Source of the DNA: Gammaproteobacteria bacterium UBA5109
GTDB lineage: Bacteria > Pseudomonadota > Gammaproteobacteria > Pseudomonadales > Pseudohongiellaceae
DNA length: 64,000 nt
NCBI GenBank assembly: GCA_002414385.1
Contig: DHZH01000001.1
Span: forward strand, 62,431-126,430
Direction of reading: 5' to 3'
In this document: positions 27,576 to 37,300 of the stretch, piece by piece
How positions within the stretch are numbered: the stretch's first letter is position 1
Layout of the letters: the number at the start of each line of letters is the position of its first letter
Made by a program: the position numbers and the translations under genes
Notes under the pieces: model-generated
Seen by the model: the letters and a program-made list of their open reading frames with translations, nothing else
What the model was told of the DNA's origin: nothing
Databases searched by the model: none

Positions 27576-28484
27576 ATGATAAAACAGAGAACCCTGAAAA
27601 ATGTTATTCGAGCTACTGGCGTTGGATTACATACAGGGGAAAAAGTTTATCTGACTTTAAAACCGGCACCGGCTGATACCGGCATTATCTTTACCCGGGT
27701 TGATCTTGATCCGGCTGTCGAGATTCCTGCTCTGGCAGAGAATGTTGGTGACACAACCCTCTCCTCAACCCTGATGAAAGACGATGTCAGAATTTCTACC
27801 GTCGAGCATCTGATGTCGGCCATGTCAGGTTTGGGAATTGATAACGCTTATGTGGATGTCAGTGCCCCTGAAGTTCCCATCATGGATGGCAGTTCCGGGC
27901 CCTTTGTATTTCTCATTCAGTCTGCCGGGATTGAAGAACAGGATGTTCCAAAGAAATACATACGTATCATCAAGGAACTGAGTGTTGAACAGGAAGATAA
28001 AAAAGTTACCCTGAAGCCATTCAATGGCTTCAAGGTCAGCTATACACTCCTCTACGATCATCCTGTCCATCGCAAACATACCAAGCATGCCTGTATTGAT
28101 TTCTCCAGCACTTCTTTTGTCAAGGAAGTCAGTCGTGCCAGGACTTTTGGCTTCATGCATGAATTCGAAGCCCTGCGTAACCGTAACCTGGCGCTGGGAG
28201 CCAGCATGGATAATGCTGTTGCTGTCGGTGATTATCGCGTTCTTAATGAAGACGGGCTGCGCTATGAAGATGAGTTCGTCAAACACAAGATTCTGGATTC
28301 CATCGGTGACCTGTATCTGCTGGGCAAGAGCCTGATCGGTGAGTTTTCTGGCTACAAGTCCGGTCACGCCCTGAATAATGCCCTGTTACGCAAATTACAG
28401 GTCAGTGAGGATTGCTGGGAAATTGTGACATTCGACACGGAAGAAGAAGCTCCAATCTCCTACCTTAGGCCTCAGTTTTCATAA
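27576..28484 (+). CDS. lpxC: UDP-3-O-acyl-N-acetylglucosamine deacetylase LpxC
   Basis: The 302-residue zinc enzyme has [16 protein letters not shown] (zinc His), [29 protein letters not shown] (zinc His and Asp) and [13 protein letters not shown] (catalytic His). It performs the committed step of lipid A synthesis. Placement after ftsZ is conserved in gammaproteobacteria. Unlike the rest of the cluster it is separated from the upstream gene by about 420 bp, 264 of which are the MITE-like element. Confidence 0.98.
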   Translation: MIKQRTLKNVIRATGVGLHTGEKVYLTLKPAPADTGIIFTRVDLDPAVEIPALAENVGDTTLSSTLMKDDVRISTVEHLMSAMSGLGIDNAYVDVSAPEVPIMDGSSGPFVFLIQSAGIEEQDVPKKYIRIIKELSVEQEDKKVTLKPFNGFKVSYTLLYDHPVHRKHTKHACIDFSSTSFVKEVSRARTFGFMHEFEALRNRNLALGASMDNAVAVGDYRVLNEDGLRYEDEFVKHKILDSIGDLYLLGKSLIGEFSGYKSGHALNNALLRKLQVSEDCWEIVTFDTEEEAPISYLRPQFS

Positions 28485-28553
28485 CTGCAGGCTCCCATTA
28501 GAGCTACTCGGCGGATTTTTTCCGGAAGGTCGATATCCGGGACGGCTTGAGGC

Positions 28554-28559
28554 TATAAT
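28554..28559 (+). promoter_or_regulatory. putative -10 box before the M23 peptidase gene
   Basis: A perfect TATAAT lies about 72 bases before the ATG. No convincing -35 hexamer is visible at the right distance (a TTGAGG is only a few bases upstream), so this is tentative. Confidence 0.35.
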
Positions 28560-28630
28560 GGACATGCCGCTGAAATAGTGATTAACTCCAGCTTTGCTGA
28601 ATCGAAGGCCTTAAACTTGCTACATATCCG

Positions 28631-29569
28631 ATGAAAATTATCATTGTTGACCAAAAGCACGGTGATACCAAATCTCTGGTCCTGAAGGGCTGGATGCGTG
28701 TGCTCTTCACCTTTTGCTTCCTGGGTATCCCTGTTGCGCTCGGCTATTACGGTTATCAGCTTGCAGCAGGCAAAAATGCTGATATCTATAGTGATGAAGC
28801 AGCTCTGGCCTGGGCGGAGAAGCTGCAGGAGCAGGAGCAGGAAGTAAAACGCATCCGTGAGGATACCCTGGCCCAGCTACAGGCCCTGACCCTGCGTCTG
28901 GCCAACCTGCAGGCCCGACTTCTGCGACTGGATGCTCTCGGCGAGCGCCTGACCGCGATCAGTGAACTGGAAGATAATGGTGAATTCGATTTCAGTCAGG
29001 AACCGGCCATGGGAGGCCCGGAACTGGGGCTGGGACAAGGCAGGGGACTGGAAGGCTTTGATATAATTGCCGAAATTGATCTGTTGAGTCAGCAGATTGA
29101 TGACCGTCAGCAACAACTGGAGATACTGGATACAGTTCTGTCTGATCGCCAGATACAGATCGACAGTCTGCCAAGTGGCCGCCCGGTCAGTAGCGGCTGG
29201 ATTTCCTCCAATTTTGGCCGACGCATCGACCCCTTTTCCGGGGAACTGGCCATGCATGGCGGCATTGATTTCGCAACCGGTTCCACCGGCGTTGAGGTAA
29301 TTTCAGTTGCCTCCGGCGTTGTGACCTTCGCCGGTGAGCGCTACGGTTATGGTCAACTGGTACAGGTAAATCATGGCAACGGTTATGAATCCCTGTATGC
29401 CCATAATCAGGATATCCTGGTCAATTCCGGCGATATCATCAAAAAAGGCCAGGTAGTCGCATTGTCTGGCAATTCAGGCCGTTCAACAGGCCCGCACGTT
29501 CATTTCGAGATTCATAAGAATGGCCGGGTCATTGATCCCGCCTCTTATATTCATCGCACCAATCCCTGA
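28631..29569 (+). CDS. M23-family (LytM) murein endopeptidase
   Basis: The 312-residue protein has a cytoplasmic start, a membrane helix (about 24-45), a coiled coil (about 60-110, repeated EQEQEVKRI and LRLANLQARL), a second short coil, and a C-terminal M23 peptidase domain (about 195-305). Zinc ligands are visible in MHGGIDFA and HVHFEIH, so it looks catalytically intact. The lpxC-M23 peptidase-secA order is that of pseudomonads. Such proteins cleave peptide crosslinks in peptidoglycan in the periplasm; the specific role is not known. Confidence 0.92.
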   Translation: MKIIIVDQKHGDTKSLVLKGWMRVLFTFCFLGIPVALGYYGYQLAAGKNADIYSDEAALAWAEKLQEQEQEVKRIREDTLAQLQALTLRLANLQARLLRLDALGERLTAISELEDNGEFDFSQEPAMGGPELGLGQGRGLEGFDIIAEIDLLSQQIDDRQQQLEILDTVLSDRQIQIDSLPSGRPVSSGWISSNFGRRIDPFSGELAMHGGIDFATGSTGVEVISVASGVVTFAGERYGYGQLVQVNHGNGYESLYAHNQDILVNSGDIIKKGQVVALSGNSGRSTGPHVHFEIHKNGRVIDPASYIHRTNP

Positions 29570-29689
29570 TTATTCCCGCCTCTGTCAAACGGACTAAAAT
29601 AAGTACCGTTTGCCGACCTGTGTTGTAAGCTTTCATGGTCCTCAAGGACCGACGTATGTATCAGTAAAGTAAGTGGAAAATAAGTCATT

Positions 29690-32446
29690 ATGCTGGCAAA
29701 AATTTTTGGAAGTAAAAACCAACGTGAAATCAAACGACTGAGTAAAGTCGTGACACAAATAAATGCGCTGGAAGAGGGAATGCAGGCCCTTGCTGATGCT
29801 GAGTTGCAGGCAAAAACTGTGGAATTCAAGCAGCGTATCAGTGATGGAGAAAGTCTGGACCAGTTACTGCCGGAAGCCTTTGCTGTGGTCCGTGAGGCCA
29901 GTGTCAGAACCCTGCAGATGCGTCACTTTGATGTGCAGTTGATTGGCGGCATGGTCCTGCATCAGTCGAAAATTGCAGAAATGCGTACCGGTGAAGGTAA
30001 AACCCTGGTGGCTACGCTGCCGGCATATCTTAATGCCCTGACCGGCCGCGGGGTGCATCTGATCACTGTAAATGAATACCTGGCATCGCGTGATGCCGCC
30101 TGGATGGGCCCTTTGTATGAGTTTCTGGGGATGAGTGTCGGCGTCGTGGTGCCAGGTCAGGATGGCGAAAGCAAACGGGCAGCCTATAAGGCAGACATTA
30201 CCTACGGCACCAATAATGAATTTGGTTTTGATTACCTGCGGGACAACATGGCATTTCGGCTGGAAGACCGTTTTCAGCGGGAACTGTATTTCGCCATTGT
30301 CGATGAGGTTGACTCGATCCTCATCGATGAAGCCCGTACTCCCCTGATTATCTCCGGTGCTGTCAAGGACAGCGGCAAACGCTATCAGGCAATCAATGCC
30401 CTGATACCAAGCCTGCAAAAAGGTGAAAAAGGCGAAGAAAAGTCCCAGATTCAACGCCGTGTTGAGGGAGAGGATGAAATCGATGGTGATTTTATCGTCG
30501 ATGAGAAAGCCCGGCAGGTTGAACTGACTGATTCGGGTCATGAAAAAATTGAAAAACTGCTGCTCAGCCGTGGCCTGCTTGAAGAAGGTGAAGATCTTTA
30601 TGCAGCTACCAATCTGACTTTACTGCACCAGGTACAATCCGCTTTGCGCGCGCATTACCTGTTTCATCGTGAAGTTGAGTACATCGTTCAGGAAAACCAG
30701 ATTGTACTGGTTGATGAGCATACCGGCAGAACCATGCCAGGCCGGCGTCTGTCGGAAGGCTTGCACCAGGCTATCGAAGCCAAAGAGGGGGTGCCGATTC
30801 AGAATGAGAGCCAGACCCTGGCGTCGACCACTTTCCAGAACTATTTCCGGCTATATGAAAAACTGTCCGGTATGACCGGTACGGCTGATACCGAAGCCTT
30901 TGAGTTTCATCAGATCTATGGCCTCGATGTTGTCGTTATTCCTACCAACATGCCGATGATACGTGAGGATGCCAATGACCTGATTTTCCTTAGTATGGAA
31001 GAAAAGTTCGAAGCGATTGTTGAGGATATCAAAACTTTCCGGGAAAAAGGGGCGCCAATTCTGGTTGGTACAGCGAGTATTGATACCTCTGAAATACTTT
31101 CCAAATTTCTGAAAAAGGAAAAAATTGAACATGCCGTTCTGAATGCAAAATATCACGCTCAGGAAGCTGAAATTATTGCCCAGGCAGGACGTCCGGGTAT
31201 CGTGACCATTGCCACCAATATGGCCGGTCGTGGTACGGATATTGTCCTTGGCGGTAACTGGGAAGCAGAAATAAATGCCCTGGAAAATCCCAGCGAGGAA
31301 CAAATCCGCAAGATCAGGGAAGAATGGAAACAAAGACATCAGCAGGTAATTGATGCCGGTGGCCTGCATATTATCGGTACCGAACGCCATGAATCCCGGC
31401 GTATTGACAACCAGCTGCGCGGCCGGGCCGGCCGTCAGGGAGACCCGGGCTTCTCAAGATTTTACCTGTCCCTGGATGACAACCTGATGCGTATTTTCGC
31501 TTCCGAGCGGGTGACCAATATCATGCGCAAACTGGGAATGGAGCACGGCGAAGCAATTGAACACCGTATGGTTACCAATTCCATCGAAAAAGCCCAGCGC
31601 AAAGTTGAAGGACGTAACTTTGATATTCGCAAGCAGCTGCTGGAATACGATGATGTGGCTAATGACCAGCGACAGATTATTTACCAGCGCCGCAACGAAT
31701 TAATGGAAGAAGAGGACATTTCCGAAGTTATTGATGATATGCGTGAAACCGCAGTCAATGATGTTATCAACAGTTATATCCCGCCACAAAGTGTTGAGGA
31801 GCAATGGGATATATCCGGACTCGAAAAAGCGCTACAGGTGGAATTCAATGAAAGCCTGCCAGTTCAGCAGTGGCTGGATGAAGATAAAAACCTGTATGAA
31901 GAATCCCTGCGAGAGAGGATTACAGAAAAGATTTCTGAATCCTATGACGCCAAACGTGAGGAAGTCGGTCCAAACATGAAGGTGTTTGAAAAACAGATTA
32001 CGCTTAATATCCTCGATACCCTGTGGAAGGAGCATCTGTCACAGATGGACAGTCTGCGCCAGGGGATTGGTTTGCGCGGTTATGCAGGCAAAAACCCCAA
32101 GCAGGAATACAAGCGTGAAGCCTTTGCCATTTTCGAACAACTGCTGAATAACATTCAGTATGAAGTGATCAAATTCCTTAGCCATGTAAAAATTCAGCAA
32201 AAAGATGAACTGGATGCGATTGAGAAGCAGCGTCGGGAAGAACAGAGCAAAGAGCAGACGACACTGACACATCAATCGGCCAATCTGATGGATGACTCTG
32301 CCCGACAACAGCCGCCGGCACAAAATCCACAGCCAGAGCAACAACAGACACCGTTCGTACGGGAAGGTCAGAAAGTAGGGCGAAACGAACCTTGCCCCTG
32401 TGGGAGTGGGAAAAAATATAAACAATGCCACGGAAAACTGGGTTAA
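29690..32446 (+). CDS. secA: preprotein translocase motor subunit SecA
   Basis: The 918-residue protein has Walker A MRTGEGKT (about 103-110), Walker [21 protein letters not shown], the second ATPase half with [13 protein letters not shown] and [10 protein letters not shown], helical scaffold and wing domains, a glutamine/proline-rich linker, and the C-terminal zinc-binding [14 protein letters not shown] that binds SecB and phospholipid. It drives export through SecYEG by ATP hydrolysis. No SecM-like leader is visible in the 120-bp gap upstream. Confidence 0.99.
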   Translation: MLAKIFGSKNQREIKRLSKVVTQINALEEGMQALADAELQAKTVEFKQRISDGESLDQLLPEAFAVVREASVRTLQMRHFDVQLIGGMVLHQSKIAEMRTGEGKTLVATLPAYLNALTGRGVHLITVNEYLASRDAAWMGPLYEFLGMSVGVVVPGQDGESKRAAYKADITYGTNNEFGFDYLRDNMAFRLEDRFQRELYFAIVDEVDSILIDEARTPLIISGAVKDSGKRYQAINALIPSLQKGEKGEEKSQIQRRVEGEDEIDGDFIVDEKARQVELTDSGHEKIEKLLLSRGLLEEGEDLYAATNLTLLHQVQSALRAHYLFHREVEYIVQENQIVLVDEHTGRTMPGRRLSEGLHQAIEAKEGVPIQNESQTLASTTFQNYFRLYEKLSGMTGTADTEAFEFHQIYGLDVVVIPTNMPMIREDANDLIFLSMEEKFEAIVEDIKTFREKGAPILVGTASIDTSEILSKFLKKEKIEHAVLNAKYHAQEAEIIAQAGRPGIVTIATNMAGRGTDIVLGGNWEAEINALENPSEEQIRKIREEWKQRHQQVIDAGGLHIIGTERHESRRIDNQLRGRAGRQGDPGFSRFYLSLDDNLMRIFASERVTNIMRKLGMEHGEAIEHRMVTNSIEKAQRKVEGRNFDIRKQLLEYDDVANDQRQIIYQRRNELMEEEDISEVIDDMRETAVNDVINSYIPPQSVEEQWDISGLEKALQVEFNESLPVQQWLDEDKNLYEESLRERITEKISESYDAKREEVGPNMKVFEKQITLNILDTLWKEHLSQMDSLRQGIGLRGYAGKNPKQEYKREAFAIFEQLLNNIQYEVIKFLSHVKIQQKDELDAIEKQRREEQSKEQTTLTHQSANLMDDSARQQPPAQNPQPEQQQTPFVREGQKVGRNEPCPCGSGKKYKQCHGKLG

Positions 32447-32518
32447 GAGCTACTGTGCTTGCTGTTTCGAGATTGAAACCTTTATGTTTGAACAGAGCGG
32501 TTGTTTTTATTCGGGACT

Positions 32519-32586
32519 GTAGGAGCGGCTTTAGCCGCGAAGAATACGCAGAATAACTTATTCGGGACTAAAGTCCCTCCTACAGG
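32519..32586. repeat. REP pair (REPIN), tail-to-tail orientation
   Basis: A forward unit GTAGGAGCGGCTTTAGCCGC (32519-32541) is followed by an inverted unit TTCGGGACTAAAGTCCC plus TCCTAC (32561-32585), each with its own small palindrome and the shared GTAGGAG head. Such pairs are mobilised by RAYT transposases. A related pair lies at 51123-51187. Confidence 0.85.
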
Positions 32587-32600
32587 CATACCGATTATTT

Positions 32601-32620
32601 GTAAGAGCGGCCTTAGCCAC
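32601..32620 (+). repeat. degenerate single REP unit
   Basis: GTAAGAGCGGCCTTAGCCAC resembles the forward REP unit 60 bp upstream with substitutions in the head and palindrome. It is likely a decayed copy. Confidence 0.55.
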
Positions 32621-32709
32621 TAACTGGACCAGGTTTACTCCAAACTGAGGCACCGACTTTCCCTGCATGATTTTGTATTTTTAGTGCTCGTTTATGTAGG
32701 AATATATTT

Positions 32710-33924
32710 ATGGCAAAGCAGAATATCTATCCAATAGACGGTATCAGAATGTCGGCGGTGTCGGCGGGAATCAAGAAGCCCGGTAAGGTCGATGTGGTTC
32801 TGATTGAAATTTGTGCCGGGGCAAGTGTGGCTGGAGTCTATACGCAAAATGCTTTTTGTGCAGCGCCGGTGGTGATTGCCAGAAGGCATAATGAACAAAA
32901 TATCGAACAACAGGGGCTGCGCTATTTCCTGATTAATACCGGCAATGCAAACGCCGGAACTGGAGAGTCAGGCATTGAAAACGCACTGAGTTGCTGTGCT
33001 GCACTGGGGCGGGACGCAGGTGTGGATACTACTTCAGTGTTGCCATTTTCCACCGGGGTGATTGGAGAACCTTTACCGGTTGAGAAAATAATCAAGGTAT
33101 TACCCCAGGCGTTAGATAATCTGAGCGAAGCGTCCTGGTCTGAAGCCGCTCGGGGAATCATGACGACCGATACGGTTCCAAAAAGTTATTCAAGACAGAT
33201 CAGCATCGCAGGCAGAAAAATCTGTATCAGCGGAATTTCCAAAGGTGCCGGGATGATAAAACCCAATATGGCCACCATGCTGGGTTTTATATTTACCGAT
33301 TTACAGATTGATCGTAAATCCCTGCATGAGCTCAACCAGGCTGCAGCGAACCGCTCCTTTAATCGAATTACCGTGGATGGTGATACCTCGACCAATGATT
33401 GTTGTATGTTGACCGCAAGTGGCAAGTCTGGCCTGGTATATGGAGAACTGGATGAAACCGGGCAGGAAGCTTTCGGACAGGCATTGCAGGAAGTTTATGA
33501 TGAACTGGCACAGGCAATTATCAGGGACGGCGAAGGGGCAAGTAAATTTGTTACGGTTGAAGTAAGTCAGGGGCAGGATGAAAATGAATGCCTGCAAATC
33601 GCATACACTATCGCCGAATCTCCCCTGGTTAAAACAGCACTGTTTGCATCAGACCCGAACTGGGGAAGAATTCTTGCGGCTGTAGGTCGGGCAGGAATTC
33701 ACGAACTGGATGTCAGCAAGATAGCCATTTATCTGGATGATGTCTGTATCGTGCAAAACGGCGGACGTTCACCGACATATACTGAAGCCATGGGACAGGC
33801 TGTAATGGATAAAGCCGAATTTACCATTTCCATTCAACTGGGCCGAGGGCAGGCCAGCGCCTTCACCTGGACCTGTGACCTGTCTTACGATTACGTCAGA
33901 ATCAACGCCGAATACCGTAGCTGA
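32710..33924 (+). CDS. argJ: glutamate N-acetyltransferase / ornithine acetyltransferase ArgJ
   Basis: The 404-residue protein has NTGNANAGTGESG, KGAGMIKPNMATMLGFIFTD, in which the Thr of MATML is the self-cleavage nucleophile, and the C-terminal NWGRILAAVGRAG. The precursor cleaves itself into two chains and recycles the acetyl group in arginine synthesis. Whether it also makes N-acetylglutamate from acetyl-CoA cannot be read from sequence. Position after secA matches pseudomonads. It overlaps mutT (TGATG). Confidence 0.97.
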   Translation: MAKQNIYPIDGIRMSAVSAGIKKPGKVDVVLIEICAGASVAGVYTQNAFCAAPVVIARRHNEQNIEQQGLRYFLINTGNANAGTGESGIENALSCCAALGRDAGVDTTSVLPFSTGVIGEPLPVEKIIKVLPQALDNLSEASWSEAARGIMTTDTVPKSYSRQISIAGRKICISGISKGAGMIKPNMATMLGFIFTDLQIDRKSLHELNQAAANRSFNRITVDGDTSTNDCCMLTASGKSGLVYGELDETGQEAFGQALQEVYDELAQAIIRDGEGASKFVTVEVSQGQDENECLQIAYTIAESPLVKTALFASDPNWGRILAAVGRAGIHELDVSKIAIYLDDVCIVQNGGRSPTYTEAMGQAVMDKAEFTISIQLGRGQASAFTWTCDLSYDYVRINAEYRS

Positions 33925-34319
33925 TGACAAAAGCTGTTCACGTTGCCGTGGGTATAGTCTTTAACGATCAACAACAGGTACTGATCGCATTCCGTTCCAA
34001 AGACAAGCATCAGGGCGGTCTGTGGGAATTTCCCGGCGGTAAGGTCGAAGCGGATGAGAGTGTTGAACAGGCGTTAGAACGGGAGCTGGCAGAAGAGATA
34101 AATCTGCAGATATCTGCGCTCAGACCCCTGCTGAAGATTGATCATGATTATGGTGACAAGCAGGTCTGCCTGGATGTCTGGCAGGTGCTGGATTTCTCCG
34201 GAGATGCCCGGGGCATGGAAGGACAGGCTATAAACTGGGTGAGTCTGGAAGAACTGAATGATTACGAATTTCCGGCAGCCAACAGAGCCATCGTCGACTG
34301 TCTCAGGGAACAGTTCTGA
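33924..34319 (+). CDS. mutT: 8-oxo-dGTP diphosphatase MutT (Nudix hydrolase)
   Basis: The 131-residue Nudix protein has the box GGKVEADESVEQALERELAE followed by EINL; the catalytic REL.EE residues are kept, but the near-terminal Gly of the consensus (REUXEEXGU) is Asn. It hydrolyses oxidised guanine nucleotides and so prevents A:T to C:G mutations. It overlaps argJ and is convergent with yacG, as expected between secA and coaE. Confidence 0.94.
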   Translation: MTKAVHVAVGIVFNDQQQVLIAFRSKDKHQGGLWEFPGGKVEADESVEQALERELAEEINLQISALRPLLKIDHDYGDKQVCLDVWQVLDFSGDARGMEGQAINWVSLEELNDYEFPAANRAIVDCLREQF

Positions 34320-34336
34320 GCAGGATTGCTCAGCGT

Positions 34337-34543
34337 TTAGTCCTGTGTTTCATCCCAGTCCGGAGGGTCTTCAAGCGGGATGGTATTTCTTTCATTGGCC
34401 CAGTCCCCGAAATCAATCATCTGACAGCGTTTTGAACAAAACGGCCGATACCGCTGCTCTTCTTTCCAGGGTACAGATTTACCACATTGGGGACAGGCAA
34501 TTTCAGTAATTTTTTCGGGTGCTGAGTTGCTGGTATTTTTCAT
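34337..34543 (-). CDS. yacG: DNA gyrase inhibitor YacG
   Basis: The 68-residue protein has a four-Cys zinc site (CPQCGK ... FCSKRCQ) followed by MIDFGDWANER and an acidic C-terminus, the YacG layout. YacG binds gyrase and blocks its DNA interaction. ATG 34543 gives normal family length (E. coli 65); an upstream in-frame start would only add ten unlike residues. The gene overlaps the end of coaE by 41 bp. Confidence 0.93.
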   Translation of the reverse strand: MKNTSNSAPEKITEIACPQCGKSVPWKEEQRYRPFCSKRCQMIDFGDWANERNTIPLEDPPDWDETQD

Positions 34544-35129
34544 GTAGCTTTTCGACTTTAATGCGCAGGTCATCTATCGTGTCATTGTTCTCAATAATAT
34601 CATCTGCGGCAGCCAGACGTAATTCACGTGGCAATTGTGTAGATAGAATTTTTTTCGCAGTTTCCCGGCTGCATTGATCGCGCTGCATGACGCGCTCTTC
34701 CTGTAATTTCTCTTCACAGTCCACGACCAGAATGCGATTCACGAATTGATAATCCCGACTTTCCAGCAACAGGGGGACCACTAGAACAGCATACTTGCCC
34801 TGACACTTTGTCAGCTCCTGCATGGCAGCTTGCTTGATCAGGGGATGCAGCAGGGCTTCCAGCCACCGACGTTTTTTCTCGTCAGCAAAAACCAGTTTCC
34901 GAAGATTCTTTCTGTTCAGTTCGCCGGATTTCTGCAGCACCTGCGTGCCAAAATATTCAGTAATCTTTACCAGGGCAGGCGTGCCAGGGGCAACCAGATC
35001 CCGGCTTAGCTGATCGGTATCAATGACCGCAACTCCGAGGCTGGCAAACAGCTCACTGACCAGGGTTTTGCCACTACCAATACCGCCGGTCAGGCCGATG
35101 ATGAATGGTAGTGACTCGATTTTGCTCAT
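34503..35129 (-). CDS. coaE: dephospho-CoA kinase
   Basis: The 208-residue P-loop kinase has GLTGGIGSGKT (Walker A), DTDQLSRDLV, and the lid region with HPLIKQ and QLPRELRLAAADDIIEN. It phosphorylates dephospho-CoA in the last step of CoA synthesis. It follows pilD by two bases and precedes yacG, the pilBCD-coaE-yacG order of Pseudomonas. Confidence 0.97.
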   Translation of the reverse strand: MSKIESLPFIIGLTGGIGSGKTLVSELFASLGVAVIDTDQLSRDLVAPGTPALVKITEYFGTQVLQKSGELNRKNLRKLVFADEKKRRWLEALLHPLIKQAAMQELTKCQGKYAVLVVPLLLESRDYQFVNRILVVDCEEKLQEERVMQRDQCSRETAKKILSTQLPRELRLAAADDIIENNDTIDDLRIKVEKLHEKYQQLSTRKNY

Positions 35130-35131
35130 TT

Positions 35132-36007
35132 TTACATCAACAGGGCATTGTAGATCTGGTTTACCTGTTCACCCCAGAGCATGGCAATAAACCCGGCACC
35201 GGCCAGATAGGGGCCAAAAGGAATAGGTACATTTTTATCGCGTCCCTGCACGATTATCAGGGTGATACCGACTGCTGCGCCAACCAGCGCGGATAAGAGA
35301 ATAATCTGGGGCAAAGCCTGCCATCCGAGCCAGGCTCCAAGCGTTGCCAGCAGCTTAAAGTCTCCCTGGCCCATGCCTTCCTTCCCGGTCAATAGCTTGA
35401 ATAACCAGTACACGCACCAGAGAACCATGTAACCACCAACGGCACCGAGGAATGCAGATTCCAGCGTTGTCAGCAGTCCAAAATAGTTTATCAGTAATCC
35501 CAGCCAGAGCAGGGGCAGGGTAATATCATCCGGCAACAACTGATGGTCGAAATCTATCATGCTCAGGCAGATCAGCGACCAGGTCAGCAACAAGGCAGCC
35601 AGACTTAACCAGCTAAAACCGAAACTCCATACCACCAGGACTGAAAGAATCCCGGTAAAGGCCTCGATAATCGGGTATCGGGCAGAAATTCTTGCGCCAC
35701 AATGCTTACATTTGCCTCCCTGTATGAGAAAGCTGACAAGCGGGATATTTTCCAGGGCAGAAATATCGTGCTGGCAATGCGGACAGTGTGAGCCGGGTCT
35801 GGCAAGATTGAAGTCCGGATACTTCTCAATTCCCTGTTTGTCGTCCAGTTCCAGGAAATCATGACACTGTTCAGACCATTCACGCTGCATCATCAATGGC
35901 AGCCGGTAAATCACGACATTGAGAAAACTGCCGATGATCAGTCCCAGCGCCAGCGCAAACAGATACAGTGCTACCGGATAAGTAGCAAAGAATTCAGAAA
36001 AAGGCAT
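35132..36007 (-). CDS. pilD: type IV prepilin peptidase / N-methyltransferase PilD
   Basis: The 291-residue inner-membrane protein has an N-terminal cytoplasmic domain with the zinc tetracysteine pair CPHC ... CKHC, eight membrane helices, and the two catalytic Asp in MIDFDHQLLPDD and GMGQGDFKLLA. It cleaves the leader of pilins and pseudopilins and methylates the new N-terminus. It follows pilC by 15 bp. Confidence 0.97.
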   Translation of the reverse strand: MPFSEFFATYPVALYLFALALGLIIGSFLNVVIYRLPLMMQREWSEQCHDFLELDDKQGIEKYPDFNLARPGSHCPHCQHDISALENIPLVSFLIQGGKCKHCGARISARYPIIEAFTGILSVLVVWSFGFSWLSLAALLLTWSLICLSMIDFDHQLLPDDITLPLLWLGLLINYFGLLTTLESAFLGAVGGYMVLWCVYWLFKLLTGKEGMGQGDFKLLATLGAWLGWQALPQIILLSALVGAAVGITLIIVQGRDKNVPIPFGPYLAGAGFIAMLWGEQVNQIYNALLM

Positions 36008-36022
36008 GAACTGGTTTCGGCC

Positions 36023-37252
36023 TTATACAACAGAACCAATCTGGAAGATCGGCATGTACATGGCTATCATCAAACCACCGACCAGCACACCCAGCACAGC
36101 CATGATCAATGGTTCCATCATGGCAGTCAGTCCATCGACAGCATTGTCCACTTCGGCTTCATAGAAAGTAGCGCATTTGTCGAGCATGTCATCCAGCGCA
36201 CCGGACTCTTCACCAATGGACACCATCTGAATGACCATGATCGGAAACCGGTCTGTGGACTTGATCGCCTGAGTCAACTGAATACCGGTGGTAACATCAT
36301 CACGGATGCGCATACTGGCTTCCTTGTAGACCACGTTACCGGTGGCACCGGCAACGGAGTCCAGGGCATCAACCAGAGGGACACCTGCGGCAAATGTTGT
36401 GGAAAGCGTTCGGGTAAAGCGGGCCAGGGCTGAACTTTTGACGATGTCGCCAAAGATTGGTGCTTTAAGTGCCAATCGTTCCAGGCTATCGGCAAAAGCC
36501 TTGGAGCGCACTTTGGCTTCCTTGAAAATATATACACCGATACCCAGTCCGACCAGGATATAAAGCCACCAGGCAATGGCGAAATCAGAAATACGCATTA
36601 CGTATTGGGTAAAAATGGGCAGCTCGGCACCAAAACTGGAGAAAGTTTCAGCAAATTGAGGAACAACCTTGATCAGCAAGATGGCAGTTACGATAAGGGC
36701 TACCGCCACAACTGTAATCGGATAGTTCATTGCCTTCTTGATTTTTGCCTTCAGCGCTTCGGACTTTTCCTTGTAGGTTGCCAGGCTTTCCAGCATGCTT
36801 TCCAGTGCACCTGACTGCTCACCTGCTTCAACCAGGTTACAGAACAGGTCATCAAACTGGCGGGGATGTTTTCTCAGGGCATCGGCAAAATTATTTCCGG
36901 ATGCCACCTCGTCACGAATGGCGAACACCACTTCACGCATGGAGGCATTTTCCAGGCCGCCACCGACGATTTCGAAGGACTGTACCAGCGGAATACCGGC
37001 TTTCATCATGGTTGCGAGCTGCCTGGTAAAGATGGCCACGTCCATGGGCTTGATCTTGGGCTTCGATGCGGCAAACAGATCTCTGCCCTTTTTCTTGACC
37101 TTGGTCGGATTGATGCCCTGCTTACGCAGCTGGGCCTTGACCAGCGCAATACTGCCACCCGGAATTTCACCTTTGGTGACCCGACCCTTGGAATCTTTGC
37201 CCTGCCAGACGTAGGTTGCCTGTTTTACATTTGCAGCTGCCTGATTAGCCAT
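36023..37252 (-). CDS. pilC: type IV pilus inner-membrane platform protein PilC
   Basis: The 409-residue protein contains two type II secretion F domains (about 75-200 and 278-400) and three membrane helices; EAGEQSGALE and GEESGALDDML are the conserved repeats. It forms the platform that works with PilB (extension) and PilT (retraction). It lies 48 bp downstream of pilB. Confidence 0.97.
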   Translation of the reverse strand: MANQAAANVKQATYVWQGKDSKGRVTKGEIPGGSIALVKAQLRKQGINPTKVKKKGRDLFAASKPKIKPMDVAIFTRQLATMMKAGIPLVQSFEIVGGGLENASMREVVFAIRDEVASGNNFADALRKHPRQFDDLFCNLVEAGEQSGALESMLESLATYKEKSEALKAKIKKAMNYPITVVAVALIVTAILLIKVVPQFAETFSSFGAELPIFTQYVMRISDFAIAWWLYILVGLGIGVYIFKEAKVRSKAFADSLERLALKAPIFGDIVKSSALARFTRTLSTTFAAGVPLVDALDSVAGATGNVVYKEASMRIRDDVTTGIQLTQAIKSTDRFPIMVIQMVSIGEESGALDDMLDKCATFYEAEVDNAVDGLTAMMEPLIMAVLGVLVGGLMIAMYMPIFQIGSVV

Positions 37253-37300
37253 AGTGCTTACCTGGTTTTACCTGTATATAGCTGATACCCGTGTATCAGC

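Noticed and set aside
29570..29689. SecM-like arrest peptide gene upstream of secA
   Set aside because: The gap is only 120 bp and has no frame with a signal peptide or arrest motif.
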